This document shows positions 7,528 through 16,470 of a stretch of 64,000 nucleotides of DNA, piece by piece. Source of the DNA: Okeania sp. SIO2B3 (lineage in GTDB: Bacteria; Cyanobacteriota; Cyanobacteriia; Cyanobacteriales; Microcoleaceae); assembly GCF_010672525.1 (NCBI RefSeq), contig NZ_JAAHGH010000035.1:1-64000 (forward strand). Reading direction: 5' to 3'. Below the pieces are notes generated by a model. It was not told the DNA's origin. It searched no databases and was given only the letters and a program-made list of their open reading frames with translations. The position numbers were made by a program, and so were the translations under genes. How positions within the stretch are numbered: position 1 is the stretch's first letter; each line of letters opens with the position of its first letter.

Positions 7528-9483
7528 TTGAACTATAAAAAATTTATGTTTGCCATATTTTTATTTTGTATAACGTTCTGTTTTTTTTATTTGTTAACAG
7601 GCCAATCTGATATTCAAAACAGCAAGTTTGCTTCTAAGCTAAAAATGGCCATTTCCTCTAACGGTAAGGCAGATATCCATTGTGACCAGCAGCTTACTTC
7701 TAATCAAGCAAAAAGCGATCGCTATTCCTCCAATAGTAAACATGATTCAGTCTCATTGACAGTTTCCATAGAAATGCCAAAAGGACAGAGAGCTGAAAAA
7801 ATAGAGTTCCAAGGAAATGAAGGAACTGTTGTATTAGCAAATGAAAGCTATTCTAATGGTCATAGTAATGGTCATAGTAATGGTCATAGTAATGGTCATA
7901 GTAATGGTCAAGCTGATTCAGTCTTGGTGAAAATTTTTATAGAATTACCCAAGGAACAGGAAGCCAAAAAAAACAATCTTCAAAGCAACCAAGAAACTAC
8001 TCTAGTAGCTAATGGGAATCAATCTAGCACTAATGGTAACAGTCACAATGAGGATCTAAGTAGTAATGGTAATGGTCACATTGAAGCTAGCACTAATGGT
8101 AATGGTCACAATGAAGATCTAAGTAGTAATGGTAATGGTCACATTGAAGCTAGCACTAATGGTAATGGTCACAATGAAGATCTAAGTAGCAATAGTAAAA
8201 GCCAATTGGTAATGGTGAAAACTGCTCCAGAAGTTAAGGTTGAGCAAACTCAAGTTAACCAACCAAAACAAGATGATAGTAATGGTTGGTCTGGGGGTAA
8301 AGCAACTAATATACCATTGCCCAACGGAGGTAGCATACAACTACCAGATGAAGCGGAGAGTATTGTAAATCCTCCAGATGCAGAGAAACCCCAGTTTGAT
8401 AAGACTATTATTAATGAGACATTGCAACAATCTCGACAAGCAATTACTGGCAGAATTATGCAGTTTATTGATTTTAAGCGCGATATATCCGGAGGTTATG
8501 CTCCGCTATACGAAATGCTGAAAGATTACCCATTTCGTAAGGGGAAGATGTTGCGACCCACAATGTGTATTAGTGCAGCAAGGGCAATGGGAGGAATGGG
8601 AGATCGGGCCTTGACAACAGCAGCAGCTCTGGAGCTATATCATAATGCTTTTTTAATACATGATGATATAGAAGATGGTTCTGAATCTCGGCGGGGCAAG
8701 GAAACTCTGCATCACGCCATTGGGGTAGCTCGGGCCATTAATGTTGGTGATGCTACTAATGTTTTAGCCGTTGGTCTATTGCTGGAAAACCTATCGGCGA
8801 TTGGGATACAAAAAACTCTTAATGTCTTGCACGAGATCGAATTTATGGCACAGCAATCTGTGGAAGGGCAAGCAATGGAGTTGGACTGGGTAGCTAATAA
8901 TACAGGCCAGCTTACAGACCAAGATTATTTTACTATGTGTGTCAAGAAAACTTGTTGGTACACCTTTATGACTCCTTTGCGGATTGGTCTAATTATTGGA
9001 CACCCTACGGCAAATTTGACGGAGCTAGTTAAACCTCTGGCAGATATAACTCGGTTTGGGATGATTTTGGGGATTGCTTTTCAGATTCAAGACGATCTGC
9101 TGAATATCTTGGGAGACCTGAAAACCTATGGTAAAGAAATAGGGGGAGATATTTATGAAGGTAAACGCACAATTATGTTGAATCATGTTATTGCTAACAG
9201 CAACGCCGCGGATCGGATTTTAGAAATTTTGGCCCTGCCACGAGAACAGAAAAAAGCAGAACAAATTGAGTTTATTTTAGAAGAAATGAAGCGTTGCGGT
9301 AGTATTGACCATGGTTGGTATTTAGCTCGAACTCTCGCCAACCAAGCTGACAATATCTTTGAGTCGATGGATTTTCTCAAACCTGAATCTCCCTTGCAAC
9401 CAGGAGAAAATTGGGGTTCGTCTCTGCAAGACCGTCGCTTTCTCAAACAATTGATTAATTATGTGATTTATCGAAATTTGTAA
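7528..9483 (+). CDS. Membrane-anchored polyprenyl diphosphate synthase with long repeat linker
   Basis: The 651-aa product contains a trans-isoprenyl diphosphate synthase domain at about 295-645. The first Asp-rich motif is HDDIED (D379, D380, D383); the second is FQIQDD (D522, D523) followed by LLN, with Asn where Asp is usual. KGKMLRP matches the conserved K-x-R substrate-binding block. It is fused behind one N-terminal hydrophobic span (about residues 6-26) and a 260-residue hydrophilic linker rich in Asn, Gly, His and Ser. Free enzymes of this family are about 300-350 aa. The first codon is TTG at 7528; an ATG at 7546 (MFAIFLF) is the likelier start. It should make a C15-C20 or longer diphosphate at the membrane; chain length cannot be read. 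Confidence 0.85.
   Translation: MNYKKFMFAIFLFCITFCFFYLLTGQSDIQNSKFASKLKMAISSNGKADIHCDQQLTSNQAKSDRYSSNSKHDSVSLTVSIEMPKGQRAEKIEFQGNEGTVVLANESYSNGHSNGHSNGHSNGHSNGQADSVLVKIFIELPKEQEAKKNNLQSNQETTLVANGNQSSTNGNSHNEDLSSNGNGHIEASTNGNGHNEDLSSNGNGHIEASTNGNGHNEDLSSNSKSQLVMVKTAPEVKVEQTQVNQPKQDDSNGWSGGKATNIPLPNGGSIQLPDEAESIVNPPDAEKPQFDKTIINETLQQSRQAITGRIMQFIDFKRDISGGYAPLYEMLKDYPFRKGKMLRPTMCISAARAMGGMGDRALTTAAALELYHNAFLIHDDIEDGSESRRGKETLHHAIGVARAINVGDATNVLAVGLLLENLSAIGIQKTLNVLHEIEFMAQQSVEGQAMELDWVANNTGQLTDQDYFTMCVKKTCWYTFMTPLRIGLIIGHPTANLTELVKPLADITRFGMILGIAFQIQDDLLNILGDLKTYGKEIGGDIYEGKRTIMLNHVIANSNAADRILEILALPREQKKAEQIEFILEEMKRCGSIDHGWYLARTLANQADNIFESMDFLKPESPLQPGENWGSSLQDRRFLKQLINYVIYRNL
7856..8190 (+). 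repeat. Tandem coding repeats in the prenyl synthase linker
   Basis: Two nested arrays lie inside the synthase gene. The first (7856-7909) has five units of the 12-mer GGTCATAGTAAT, encoding GHSN. The second (about 8047-8190) has just over two units of a 63-bp repeat encoding DLSSNGNGHIEASTNGNGHNE-type segments (21 residues). Both keep the frame. Copy number is likely to vary between strains. Confidence 0.85.
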
Positions 9484-9529
9484 AATTGGTAGTCCTGTAG
9501 AAGTAGTGATTTAGACTGTAGGAAGGGAA

Positions 9530-9660
9530 TAGGGAACAAAAGAGATGGGGAGATGGGGGGAGATGGGGAGATAGGAACCCACCCCTGACCCCTCCCAGGA
9601 GGGGGATTTGGGGAGATGGGGAGATGGGGAGATGAGGAGTATTTTTCAACCTTTTTCCCT
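9530..9660. repeat. G-rich simple repeat block with dispersed palindrome
   Basis: GATGGGGA-type units (9543-9576 and 9608-9635) flank one copy of the ACCCACCCCTGACCCCTCC / AGGAGGGGG dispersed repeat. No ORF is credible. Runs of four or more G at short spacing could form G-quadruplexes on the plus strand. Confidence 0.7.
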
Positions 9661-9708
9661 TTTCCCTTATACCTTCCCTCTACCTCCTGACTCCTGTGAA
9701 ATCATACA

Positions 9709-9838
9709 CAGGACTTACGCAAAACGTGAAATTATACACCATCAGTAGGGGCGTTTTGCTCGGCAACATATAAAGCGGAAGCTCTACGTTAGCAAATGGC
9801 CATTCGTCACTGGATATGGTGGTTTTGCGTAAGTCCTG
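9709..9838. mobile_element. MITE with CAGGACTTACGC terminal repeats (copy 2)
   Basis: The 130-bp element has the same ends as 2399-2489 (CAGGACTTACGCAAAAC and GTTTTGCGTAAGTCCTG, 17 bp inverted). Its core differs, so this is a family sharing ends rather than one exact sequence. The following 260 bp hold another CCCCTCC palindrome copy (9931-9960) and the recurrent AACCGGATTTGATAT motif. Confidence 0.75.
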
Positions 9839-10099
9839 ATATCAAATCCGTTTTATTGAACATAAAAAAATTCTCCAATCGTCATAACTACGCTCATCTT
9901 TGTAATTCTCTCTCCTCCTGACTCGGTCGTTCCCCTCCTGGGAGGGGTTAGGGGTGGGTTGACTCCTGACTCCTCCTGACTTAACCATTCTATGGCTGTT
10001 TAACCGGATTTGATATGATACATTTATTCAGCAACGCCTTGCTCCAAATATCACTACTTGTACACTACTACCCAAAAAATTGACAAAATTTAGGCAAAT

Positions 10100-11632
10100 A
10101 TGAACTCATTCCAACTTCCGCAACTTCAATTCCAACTGCAACCTGGTTCGACTCTGGTGCTACAAATGTCTTTTCAAAACTGGATGAAGGAGGCTATACT
10201 GTTACGTCCTACTTTAGATGATTGGGTAGTAGATAATGGCAATTTAATTATTACGGCATCCCAAAAACTCGAACCGCCTTATATTTATTTATTCTCTGGC
10301 AGTGATGCTAGTGAGACAATAACAGCTTCCATTCCTGGGAATGTATTGCCTGGACAAAGGTTAAAAACTTGGTTGCGATTTCCTGGCATTCAAGAAGAAG
10401 CTATTCCTATTGATGTTGAAATTATGCCTGTCGTGCAACCTCATCCTCAAGTTGTAGAGTTTCCCCTTACTGTTACCTTTCCTGTTTCTGGAGAAACTAA
10501 TTCTGGCTTTTCTCATACCTTAGACCCTACTATGGCGGGTATTTTTGGCTTAATCTCAGGGGTTATCGATCTGGATAAAATTCCTACTCGTTGGTTGGTG
10601 GCAGAACTTTTAATCGTTATTGCTCAAAAAGGAGAAGAATATGCTCAAACTTTACCTGGTAGTAGGTTGCTGGAACAACTTAAACACACTGTTTTTTATC
10701 AAAATGGAATAGTTGCTCTTACCTCTGCTCAACTCCCTGGTTGGATATCTGAAAGTTTGACGATCGCTAATACTATTTTAGGGGGCAGCAGTCAGACACC
10801 GGGAACTCAAAGATTGCTTTATATCTGGGAACAATGGTTGTTGAGTTTGGTAGAAACAGATGTGGAAGCAGAGGAGGTTGGCAAGCAAATTTTTGTTCCA
10901 CCATTTTTGGCAGAAGCAATGGTTGCTAAATTGGAAATGGATGCCGACCGCTGGTGGGGTAATATTCTCTTGGGGTTGTCAGTGTTGTCGCCTCGTGTTG
11001 GTCAGATTTTGGCCACTATTTCTGAACTTGTAACCCCCATAGCTATTGCTGATGCTAAGGCAGCTGAGGCAGGTTATGTTTTGGCAACAGCATTGCCTGG
11101 ATTAAATTTCTTGCCGGTACGGTGGTTAGTAGTGGAACTTCTGGTAATTCTTGCCCAAGTAGGAAACGAGTATGCTGGGAGTGCAGCGGGAAAGCAATTA
11201 AGCGATCGCCTAAGTCGGACTCGCTTCTTTAAAAATGGTGTAGTGGCTTTAGCATCGGCAAAAGTGCTTCGGTGGTTACAAATTAGTCAGTCGTCTGCTA
11301 CTGCTTTTGCTAATTCCATTGGTGCTACAACAGGAATGGGAGGAATGTTGGTCTTTTGGGAATTGTGGTTGTGGAGTTTGCTGCCAGATAACAGCAATAT
11401 TCAGAGATCAGTTCCCAATAATTCCGCTAGGGAAGCTTTGAGCGCCGAACTCGGAATAAATGGCGATCTCTGGTTTGAGGCAATTATTTTAGGGTTGGCA
11501 GTTATGTCCCCCAGAATAGCAGCCATATTAGAAGCGATCGCTACTTTAGCACCAGAACCTATAACTCGGCCCCCCAAACCCCAAACTGCTGTTGAAGATA
11601 TAATTGGGGAATCTAAATCTATTCAACTTTGA
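10100..11632 (+). CDS. Internally duplicated protein of unknown family
   Basis: The 510-aa product matches no family I recognise. Residues 1-145 look like a beta-rich domain (PQLQFQLQPGSTLVLQM, then VEFPLTVTFPV). Residues about 150-320 and 330-495 are two copies of one alpha-rich unit. Each has TRWLVAELLIVIAQKGEEYA or PVRWLVVELLVILAQVGNEY, then F(Y)xNGxVALxSA, W-E-x-W-L, and a closing DRWWGNILLGLSVLSPR or DLWFEAIILGLAVMSPR block. Hydrophobic helices are amphipathic rather than clear spans. It sits between the prenyl synthase and a CrtC/AttH-like gene on the same strand, so a role with them is possible but unproven. Confidence 0.7.
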   Translation: MNSFQLPQLQFQLQPGSTLVLQMSFQNWMKEAILLRPTLDDWVVDNGNLIITASQKLEPPYIYLFSGSDASETITASIPGNVLPGQRLKTWLRFPGIQEEAIPIDVEIMPVVQPHPQVVEFPLTVTFPVSGETNSGFSHTLDPTMAGIFGLISGVIDLDKIPTRWLVAELLIVIAQKGEEYAQTLPGSRLLEQLKHTVFYQNGIVALTSAQLPGWISESLTIANTILGGSSQTPGTQRLLYIWEQWLLSLVETDVEAEEVGKQIFVPPFLAEAMVAKLEMDADRWWGNILLGLSVLSPRVGQILATISELVTPIAIADAKAAEAGYVLATALPGLNFLPVRWLVVELLVILAQVGNEYAGSAAGKQLSDRLSRTRFFKNGVVALASAKVLRWLQISQSSATAFANSIGATTGMGGMLVFWELWLWSLLPDNSNIQRSVPNNSAREALSAELGINGDLWFEAIILGLAVMSPRIAAILEAIATLAPEPITRPPKPQTAVEDIIGESKSIQL

Positions 11633-11636
11633 CCAG

Positions 11637-11870
11637 GAGGAGATGGGGAGATGGGGAGATGGGGGGATGAAGAGATGGGGGAATGGGGAGATGAGGAGAT
11701 GGGGAGATGAGGAGATGGGGGGATGGGTAGATGGGGGGATGGGGGTTTCTTCTTATTTCTTCCCTCCTGACTCGGTCGCTCCCCTCCCCTCCTGGGAGGG
11801 GTTAGGGGTGGGTTGGGAGAGGTTAGGGGTGGGTTGACTCCTAAAAAATTAAGATTAATATCATACACGC
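11637..11870. repeat. GATGGGGA simple repeat followed by dispersed palindrome
   Basis: Bases 11639-11746 are a degenerate GGGGAGAT array. It is followed at 11779-11840 by two truncated copies of the CCCCTCCTGGGAGGGG / TTAGGGGTGGGTT repeat. Apparent ORFs through it on both strands are compositional artefacts. The rest of this 358-bp gap to the next gene has no other visible feature. Confidence 0.75.
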
Positions 11871-11990
11871 GCTTTACCAACGGCGAATATTGAAGTGTGG
11901 ATAAAATTATAAACATATACTGTATAACCGGATTCTATATTAATGGCAAATACATTTTTGCCTTCTTCCTTCTTTTAACTGATAACTGAA

Positions 11991-13058
11991 ATGACTATGG
12001 ATGAACGAACATTAGCTAGTGTAGAACAGTTACGCATTCCTACTAATGACGAATTAGCACCTTTAGACTGGAAAGACTGGTATCATTTTATTTTAATGGA
12101 ACCCAAAAGTGGGGTGAGAGTTTTGGTGAATTTAACTCTTAGTGGTAGACTTACTGGGGGCGAACTACAATTAAGTTTTATTGCCACTATACCGAAGGAA
12201 TTTTTGAGCGCTGAACTTCATCAGGAAAATAATTTGGCAACATTCGGCACTGCCTACCCCCAGAGATGGGTAGCGGGAACGGTGAGTCGCGAACCCTTGC
12301 GGTTGCAGGGTCAGAATGTTTCTTTGGAAATAGATGGTAGAAATTCACAAGTAGCAGTACGAGATGAAGAGTCTGGGTTGGCGATCGCCTTTACAGCTTC
12401 TGCGGAGGCCACACCACTGCTAGTAACAGAAGAATCTCCTTTCGGTAGCGGTTTTATTGGTTGGGGTTTGGTACCTGGTTTGCAAGTGGCCGGGGAGTTG
12501 TCTGTTGGGGACACCAAATTTCCCATCCGTCAAGATTGGTTTTGCTACCATGACCGCAACTTCGGTAGGTTTCGTTGGGGGGAGGATATTGGTTGGGAGT
12601 GGTTTGTCGCTTTTGCAACTTGTGCCGATGGTAGAACTTTAACTCTGGTTTTAGATAGACGTACTAACAGAGACCATTCTGAATGGGGGTTGTCCTATAT
12701 ATTTGTTTATTTGGGGAATCAGTTGCGGAAGATTTTTCTTGGGTCAACTCTGGCGATCGACTGGGAATGGTCTGCGACCGGGGTGTTACCGATCCGGTTG
12801 CCGGGAGTTATGGCCAGCGTGTTTGCCCATCGCAGTGTGCCCATGCCGGAGAGTTTGCGAGTAGAGGCAGCAGATGAACGCGATAGTTTGTCGGTGGCCG
12901 TGAATTTTGATAGTGCCATGGAATTGGTGGTGGCGGATAACAGAGCGTGTCAATATAGTTTTATTGAGGAGGTGAGTGGTAATGTGGAGGTGAAGCTCTT
13001 GCTAGATGGCGAGATGCTCCATGGTTGGGGCCTGATTTATGCCGAATATGTTGTCTAG
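11991..13058 (+). CDS. CrtC/AttH-like lipocalin-type protein
   Basis: The 355-aa product has no signal peptide or membrane span. It is beta-rich, and its central block DWFCYHDRNFGRFRWGED then GWEWFVAFATCADGRTLTL resembles the YHDxNxG...W-x-W signature of the CrtC/AttH family, double-lipocalin proteins that include carotenoid 1,2-hydratase. A hydratase or cyclase acting on an isoprenoid double bond would fit the prenyl synthase 2.5 kb upstream. Overall similarity outside this block is weak, so substrate and activity are unknown. The ATG at 11991 starts MTMDERTL; the second Met (11997) is an equally good start. Confidence 0.55.
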   Translation: MTMDERTLASVEQLRIPTNDELAPLDWKDWYHFILMEPKSGVRVLVNLTLSGRLTGGELQLSFIATIPKEFLSAELHQENNLATFGTAYPQRWVAGTVSREPLRLQGQNVSLEIDGRNSQVAVRDEESGLAIAFTASAEATPLLVTEESPFGSGFIGWGLVPGLQVAGELSVGDTKFPIRQDWFCYHDRNFGRFRWGEDIGWEWFVAFATCADGRTLTLVLDRRTNRDHSEWGLSYIFVYLGNQLRKIFLGSTLAIDWEWSATGVLPIRLPGVMASVFAHRSVPMPESLRVEAADERDSLSVAVNFDSAMELVVADNRACQYSFIEEVSGNVEVKLLLDGEMLHGWGLIYAEYVV

Positions 13059-13086
13059 ATATCCTTAGTTAACAAAAAGTTATCGC

Positions 13087-13220
13087 GGTTGATTTTTTTG
13101 TCTCAAATTACTGCTACAGGGACAACAAAGTGAAAAAAAATGTGTCTCGGTATTGACACTGAGCTTTTTCTGAAGTTACGCTGGAAACTGTAAACTTTTT
13201 GACAATTCATCTCATCAGAT
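13087..13220 (+). promoter_or_regulatory. Shared leader/promoter copy 1 of the NGSFE gene family
   Basis: This is the first of four near-identical leaders. TTGACA at 13153-13158 and TACGCT at 13177-13182 (18-nt spacer) form a plausible promoter. Upstream is ATTACTGCTACAGGGACAAC and a poly-A stretch; downstream the match continues to the ATG. Strong identity up to and across the start codon shows recent duplication and probably common regulation. Confidence 0.6.
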
Positions 13221-14600
13221 ATGAAACGAATATTACCGTGGATGATGTCAGTGCTACTGGCATTTACCTTTTTTAATATCAGTCCTTCATCAGCGATCGC
13301 TGCCGATAATATAGTAGTCAATGGCAGCTTTGAAACACCCGAAGTCGAATTTGTCGATTTCAAACATTCAATTGAAGGGTGGGATTTATCTGATGGACTG
13401 GCAATTGAAATTGATAGTAAATGGGTAAGCAAGCCCTTTGAGGGGTCACAGCTTGTGGAAATGGACAGTTATAGTGTGACTGGAATTTATCAGGATATTC
13501 CCACTGAAGCGGGTAAGACCTATAAACTTACCTTTGCATTTAAGGGTAACCCTAACACTCCTGAGAGCAAGCTGAATGTAGGTTGGGGAGAGAGCGTAGT
13601 TGCCAATCTCAGTAAAACAGCAGCGGATACCGAATGGGAAACTTATACCTACGATCTCAAAGCAACTAGCACCAGCACTCGTCTGAGCTTTGACAATCTT
13701 GATGAGATATCAGATGGTATGGGTAGCTATATTGATGCAGTAAGCGTGGTGGAGAAGTCTCTTGCAGTCATTGGCGAATTTGGCCGTATTTCCAACCTGA
13801 ACCATGAAATACAAACGGTTAGTCTCAGCCATAACTTTACTGCTCCAGTCGTCTTAGCCTTACCTCCTTCCTTCCTCGGCGCAGACCCTGTAGCAGTACG
13901 CTTGAGCAACATCACCAGCAATAGCTTTGATGTCCGACTGCAGGAACCTAGTAATTTTGATGGCACCCATACAACAGAAACCCTCAGTTTCATAGTCCTA
14001 GAAGCTGGACAATGGAAACTTGATGATGGCACTGTTCTGGAAGTGGGAGTCCATAATACATCAACAACCGTTGGCTGGAACTTGGGCAGTAGCAGTTTCG
14101 ATACAGTGAACTTCAGCAGCGGGTTTGGTGCTTCTCCAGTAGTATTTACAGAGCTACAGACCAGCAACGGTCCTGATTTTGTTTACACTCGCCAACAACC
14201 AGCCACTACTGATAGCTTCCAAGTGGCCATGCAAGAAGAGGAGATCAAAACTGATGGTCACACTGAGGAAACCATTGGTTGGTTAGCTATTGAAGCAAGT
14301 GATGCCGGCAATTGGTCAGGTCATAAGTATCAAGCTCAAATTGTCAGCGGTATTGAGGAAAATTTTGTCAATATCGGCTTGAGCGGTTATGAGGAAGGGC
14401 CACAGTTGATTGCGGCCATCGCCACGTACAACGGTGCAGATAGTGCTGGACTGCGGTATCAAAACTTAACTAATAACGGTGTTGAAATCAAAATAGAGGA
14501 AGAGACCAGTTTTGATGAAGAAACCGATCACACTACGGAAGATGTCAACATTTTGACGATCGAGGGAAGTGGGGAACTCCAAGCTGCCCCTGCAAGCTAA
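13221..14600 (+). CDS. Secreted NGSFE-domain protein with three lectin-like repeats
   Basis: The 459-aa product has a Sec signal peptide (residues 1-28, MKRILPWMMSVLLAF...SSAIAA). Residues 30-178 form a beta-sandwich domain of the CBM4_9/DUF642 style: VVNGSFETPE, GSQLVEMDSY, IYQDIPTEAGKTYKLTFAF and SYIDAVSVVE. Residues 183-455 hold three diverged repeats of about 85-90 aa with the pattern PVVxA...(R)xxNxTxxxFxVxLQE...HTTETLxxxxLEAG, which recall H-type-lectin-like beta-sandwich repeats of cyanobacterial surface proteins. The protein should be exported and may bind glycans or matrix. It is the first of four tandem paralogues sharing leader, signal and N-terminal domain. No anchoring motif is seen at the C terminus. 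Confidence 0.7.
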   Translation: MKRILPWMMSVLLAFTFFNISPSSAIAADNIVVNGSFETPEVEFVDFKHSIEGWDLSDGLAIEIDSKWVSKPFEGSQLVEMDSYSVTGIYQDIPTEAGKTYKLTFAFKGNPNTPESKLNVGWGESVVANLSKTAADTEWETYTYDLKATSTSTRLSFDNLDEISDGMGSYIDAVSVVEKSLAVIGEFGRISNLNHEIQTVSLSHNFTAPVVLALPPSFLGADPVAVRLSNITSNSFDVRLQEPSNFDGTHTTETLSFIVLEAGQWKLDDGTVLEVGVHNTSTTVGWNLGSSSFDTVNFSSGFGASPVVFTELQTSNGPDFVYTRQQPATTDSFQVAMQEEEIKTDGHTEETIGWLAIEASDAGNWSGHKYQAQIVSGIEENFVNIGLSGYEEGPQLIAAIATYNGADSAGLRYQNLTNNGVEIKIEEETSFDEETDHTTEDVNILTIEGSGELQAAPAS

Positions 14601-14653
14601 TTGCTTCCTATAGTTTTATTAGCAAGCAATGCTAACTTCCTTCCAGCAAAGTC

Positions 14654-14949
14654 TAATTAGGGTGTGCTGAAAAAGTCTTTTTGCTGGGGTAGGAGACAAC
14701 CCACCCCTCGCCCCTCCCCCTCCCAGGAGGGGAAGACAACCCACCCCTGACCCCTCCTAGGAGGGGAGTTAGGGGAATGTAGAAAAGGTAGGAGCGGGCG
14801 TTTTTCCCAAAATTGTTCTGCCCAACTCTTGCACAAAATGCTAGTTTTTTGAGCAATCTTTACCGAAAACAGGCGCACCCCTTTCAACCTAAAACAGCTA
14901 AAACCTTTATCTATCAATGCTTTGATATTTAATCAGCAAGCCCTAATTA
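14654..14949. mobile_element. MITE-like element, TAATTAGGG ends (copy 1)
   Basis: The 296-bp element starts TAATTAGGGTGTGCTGAAAAA and ends TTAATCAGCAAGCCCTAATTA, imperfect inverted ends. It carries two copies of the CCCCTCC dispersed palindrome inside, then CTGCCCAACT and ACAGGCGCAC blocks. A second copy with the same order is at 51048-51322. No transposase is encoded. Confidence 0.75.
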
Positions 14950-15055
14950 TTCAACCGGACATGATATAATGGGTAACCTTAAACTTAGGCAGAAAACTAC
15001 TTGAATTATAAATTGTCCATTCCTAGAAAGCACAATCTCTTCCGTTCTACTAAAC

Positions 15056-15266
15056 TTACCCAAACTTACCCATGACTGATTGCATGAGCTTTGGAGCTAG
15101 CTTCCTGTCTCCCAGAAGACCACTGACCGCAGTCTGTAACTTATCTTCTCCACAGGCTTAAAATCGGTGAGAACTCCACCTACTAACGTGCATAATTTTC
15201 TAAGTTCACAGCAGAATTAAAATCTCTGTCTGCCTTGAAACCGCAGTTCTCACATTCATATTGTCT
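15056..15266 (-). pseudogene. tnpB (IS200/IS605 OrfB) C-terminal remnant
   Basis: Read on the minus strand, 15266-15183 encodes QYECENCGFKADRDFNSAVN and a few more residues, the zinc-ribbon and RuvC-III end of TnpB, then a stop. After a frameshift, 15140-15056 reads on as ACGEDKLQTAVSGLLG and a tail ending at TAA. Only the last 15% of a normal gene remains, so it is dead. It lies directly before the leader of the second NGSFE gene. Confidence 0.75.
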
Positions 15267-15274
15267 GATATTCA

Positions 15275-15412
15275 GCGGTTAATTTTTTTGTCTAAAATTA
15301 CTGCTACAGGGACAACACAGTGAAAAAAAAATGTGTCTCGGTATTGACACTGAGCTTTTTCTGAAGTTACGCTGGAAACGGTAAACTTTTCCACAACTCA
15401 TCTTATTCAGAT
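15275..15412 (+). promoter_or_regulatory. Shared leader/promoter copy 2
   Basis: Nearly identical to 13087-13220, with TTGACA at 15344-15349 and TACGCT at 15368-15373 (18-nt spacer). The duplicated block begins immediately at the edge of the tnpB remnant, which may mark a recombination junction. Confidence 0.6.
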
Positions 15413-16456
15413 ATGAAACGAATATTATCGTGGATGATGTCAGTGCTACTGGTATTTACCTTTTTGAATATCAGTCCTTCATCAGCGATTGCTGCCGAGA
15501 GCAACTTAGTAGTCAATGGCAGCTTTGAAAACCCAGAGGTCACTAAAGATTGGAAGTTAGCCCAAGGCCCCAGTATCGAAGTTCAAACAGGAAATGCGGG
15601 CAAACCCTACGATGGGCAAAAACTTGTGGAACTAGATAGTTATGCTGTGACTAAAATTTATCAAGATATTCCCACCGAAGTAGGCAAAACATACACACTC
15701 ACCTTTGCCTTCTCACCACGCCCAGATGTCACAGACAACAAACTGAACGTGTATTGGGGAGATACTTCGTTAGTCCAACTTAGTAAAAGTGGCAGTGGTC
15801 TCTCGGATACGAAATGGGAAGTTTATACCTACAAAAATCTGAAAGCGACAAGCACTACTACTCGTCTGAGCTTTGACAATCTTAATGAAAAGTCTGATAG
15901 TGTAGGAAGTTACATTGATGCCATCAGCTTAGTGGCAAATTTATCCGGTTGCGCAGCTAACACAAATTTGGTAGAGAATGGCAGCTTTGAAACTCCAGAA
16001 GTCGAAAGTCCAACAGGAGTAGATTTTGTACGTTCATTTAACGGTTGGAATTTATCCAAGGGTTACTTGATGGAAGTTGATCGCGATATCTTTGGAGCTA
16101 GCAATGCTAAAGATGGGAAACAATATGTAGAACTGGACAGTTTGGATCAAGTAACTCAAATCTATCAGGATATTCCCACTGAAGCAGGTCAGACTTACAA
16201 ACTCAACTTTGCATTTTCGCCACGTCCTGATGTTTCAGAAAACAAGCTGAACGTGCGTTGGGGAGAAACTTTAGTCTGCCAAGAAGAAAAAAGTGGTGAA
16301 GGTCTTACTAAGAATGAGTGGGATGTTTATACCTACGACCTCGAAGCCACAAGTGCTACCACTCGTTTGAGCTTTGATAATCTCAACGAAACACCCGATA
16401 GTTTGGGTACTTACATTGATGAAATAAGCGTGTGTGGTGAAACTACCTCGCCTTAG
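15413..16456 (+). CDS. Secreted protein with two NGSFE beta-sandwich domains
   Basis: The 347-aa product has the same signal peptide as its neighbours (residues 1-28), followed by two copies of the domain at about 31-182 and 187-345. Each has NGSFExPE, a Trp in KDW or NGW, DGQKLVELDS or DGKQYVELDS, IYQDIPTE(A/V)G, FSPRPDV, KLNVxWG and the ending YIDAIS or YIDEIS. There is no further domain, so this may be the minimal secreted form. The second copy is closer to the domains of the two integrin-like neighbours (DRDIFGASNAKDG) than to the first copy, suggesting domain shuffling within the array. Binding partner or enzymatic activity is unknown. Confidence 0.7.
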   Translation: MKRILSWMMSVLLVFTFLNISPSSAIAAESNLVVNGSFENPEVTKDWKLAQGPSIEVQTGNAGKPYDGQKLVELDSYAVTKIYQDIPTEVGKTYTLTFAFSPRPDVTDNKLNVYWGDTSLVQLSKSGSGLSDTKWEVYTYKNLKATSTTTRLSFDNLNEKSDSVGSYIDAISLVANLSGCAANTNLVENGSFETPEVESPTGVDFVRSFNGWNLSKGYLMEVDRDIFGASNAKDGKQYVELDSLDQVTQIYQDIPTEAGQTYKLNFAFSPRPDVSENKLNVRWGETLVCQEEKSGEGLTKNEWDVYTYDLEATSATTRLSFDNLNETPDSLGTYIDEISVCGETTSP

Positions 16457-16470
16457 TTAACCGCGTCCAG

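Noticed and set aside
11604-11916. ORFs on both strands through the GATGGGGA repeat
   Set aside because: They exist only because the simple repeat lacks stops; the products are pure repeat sequence.
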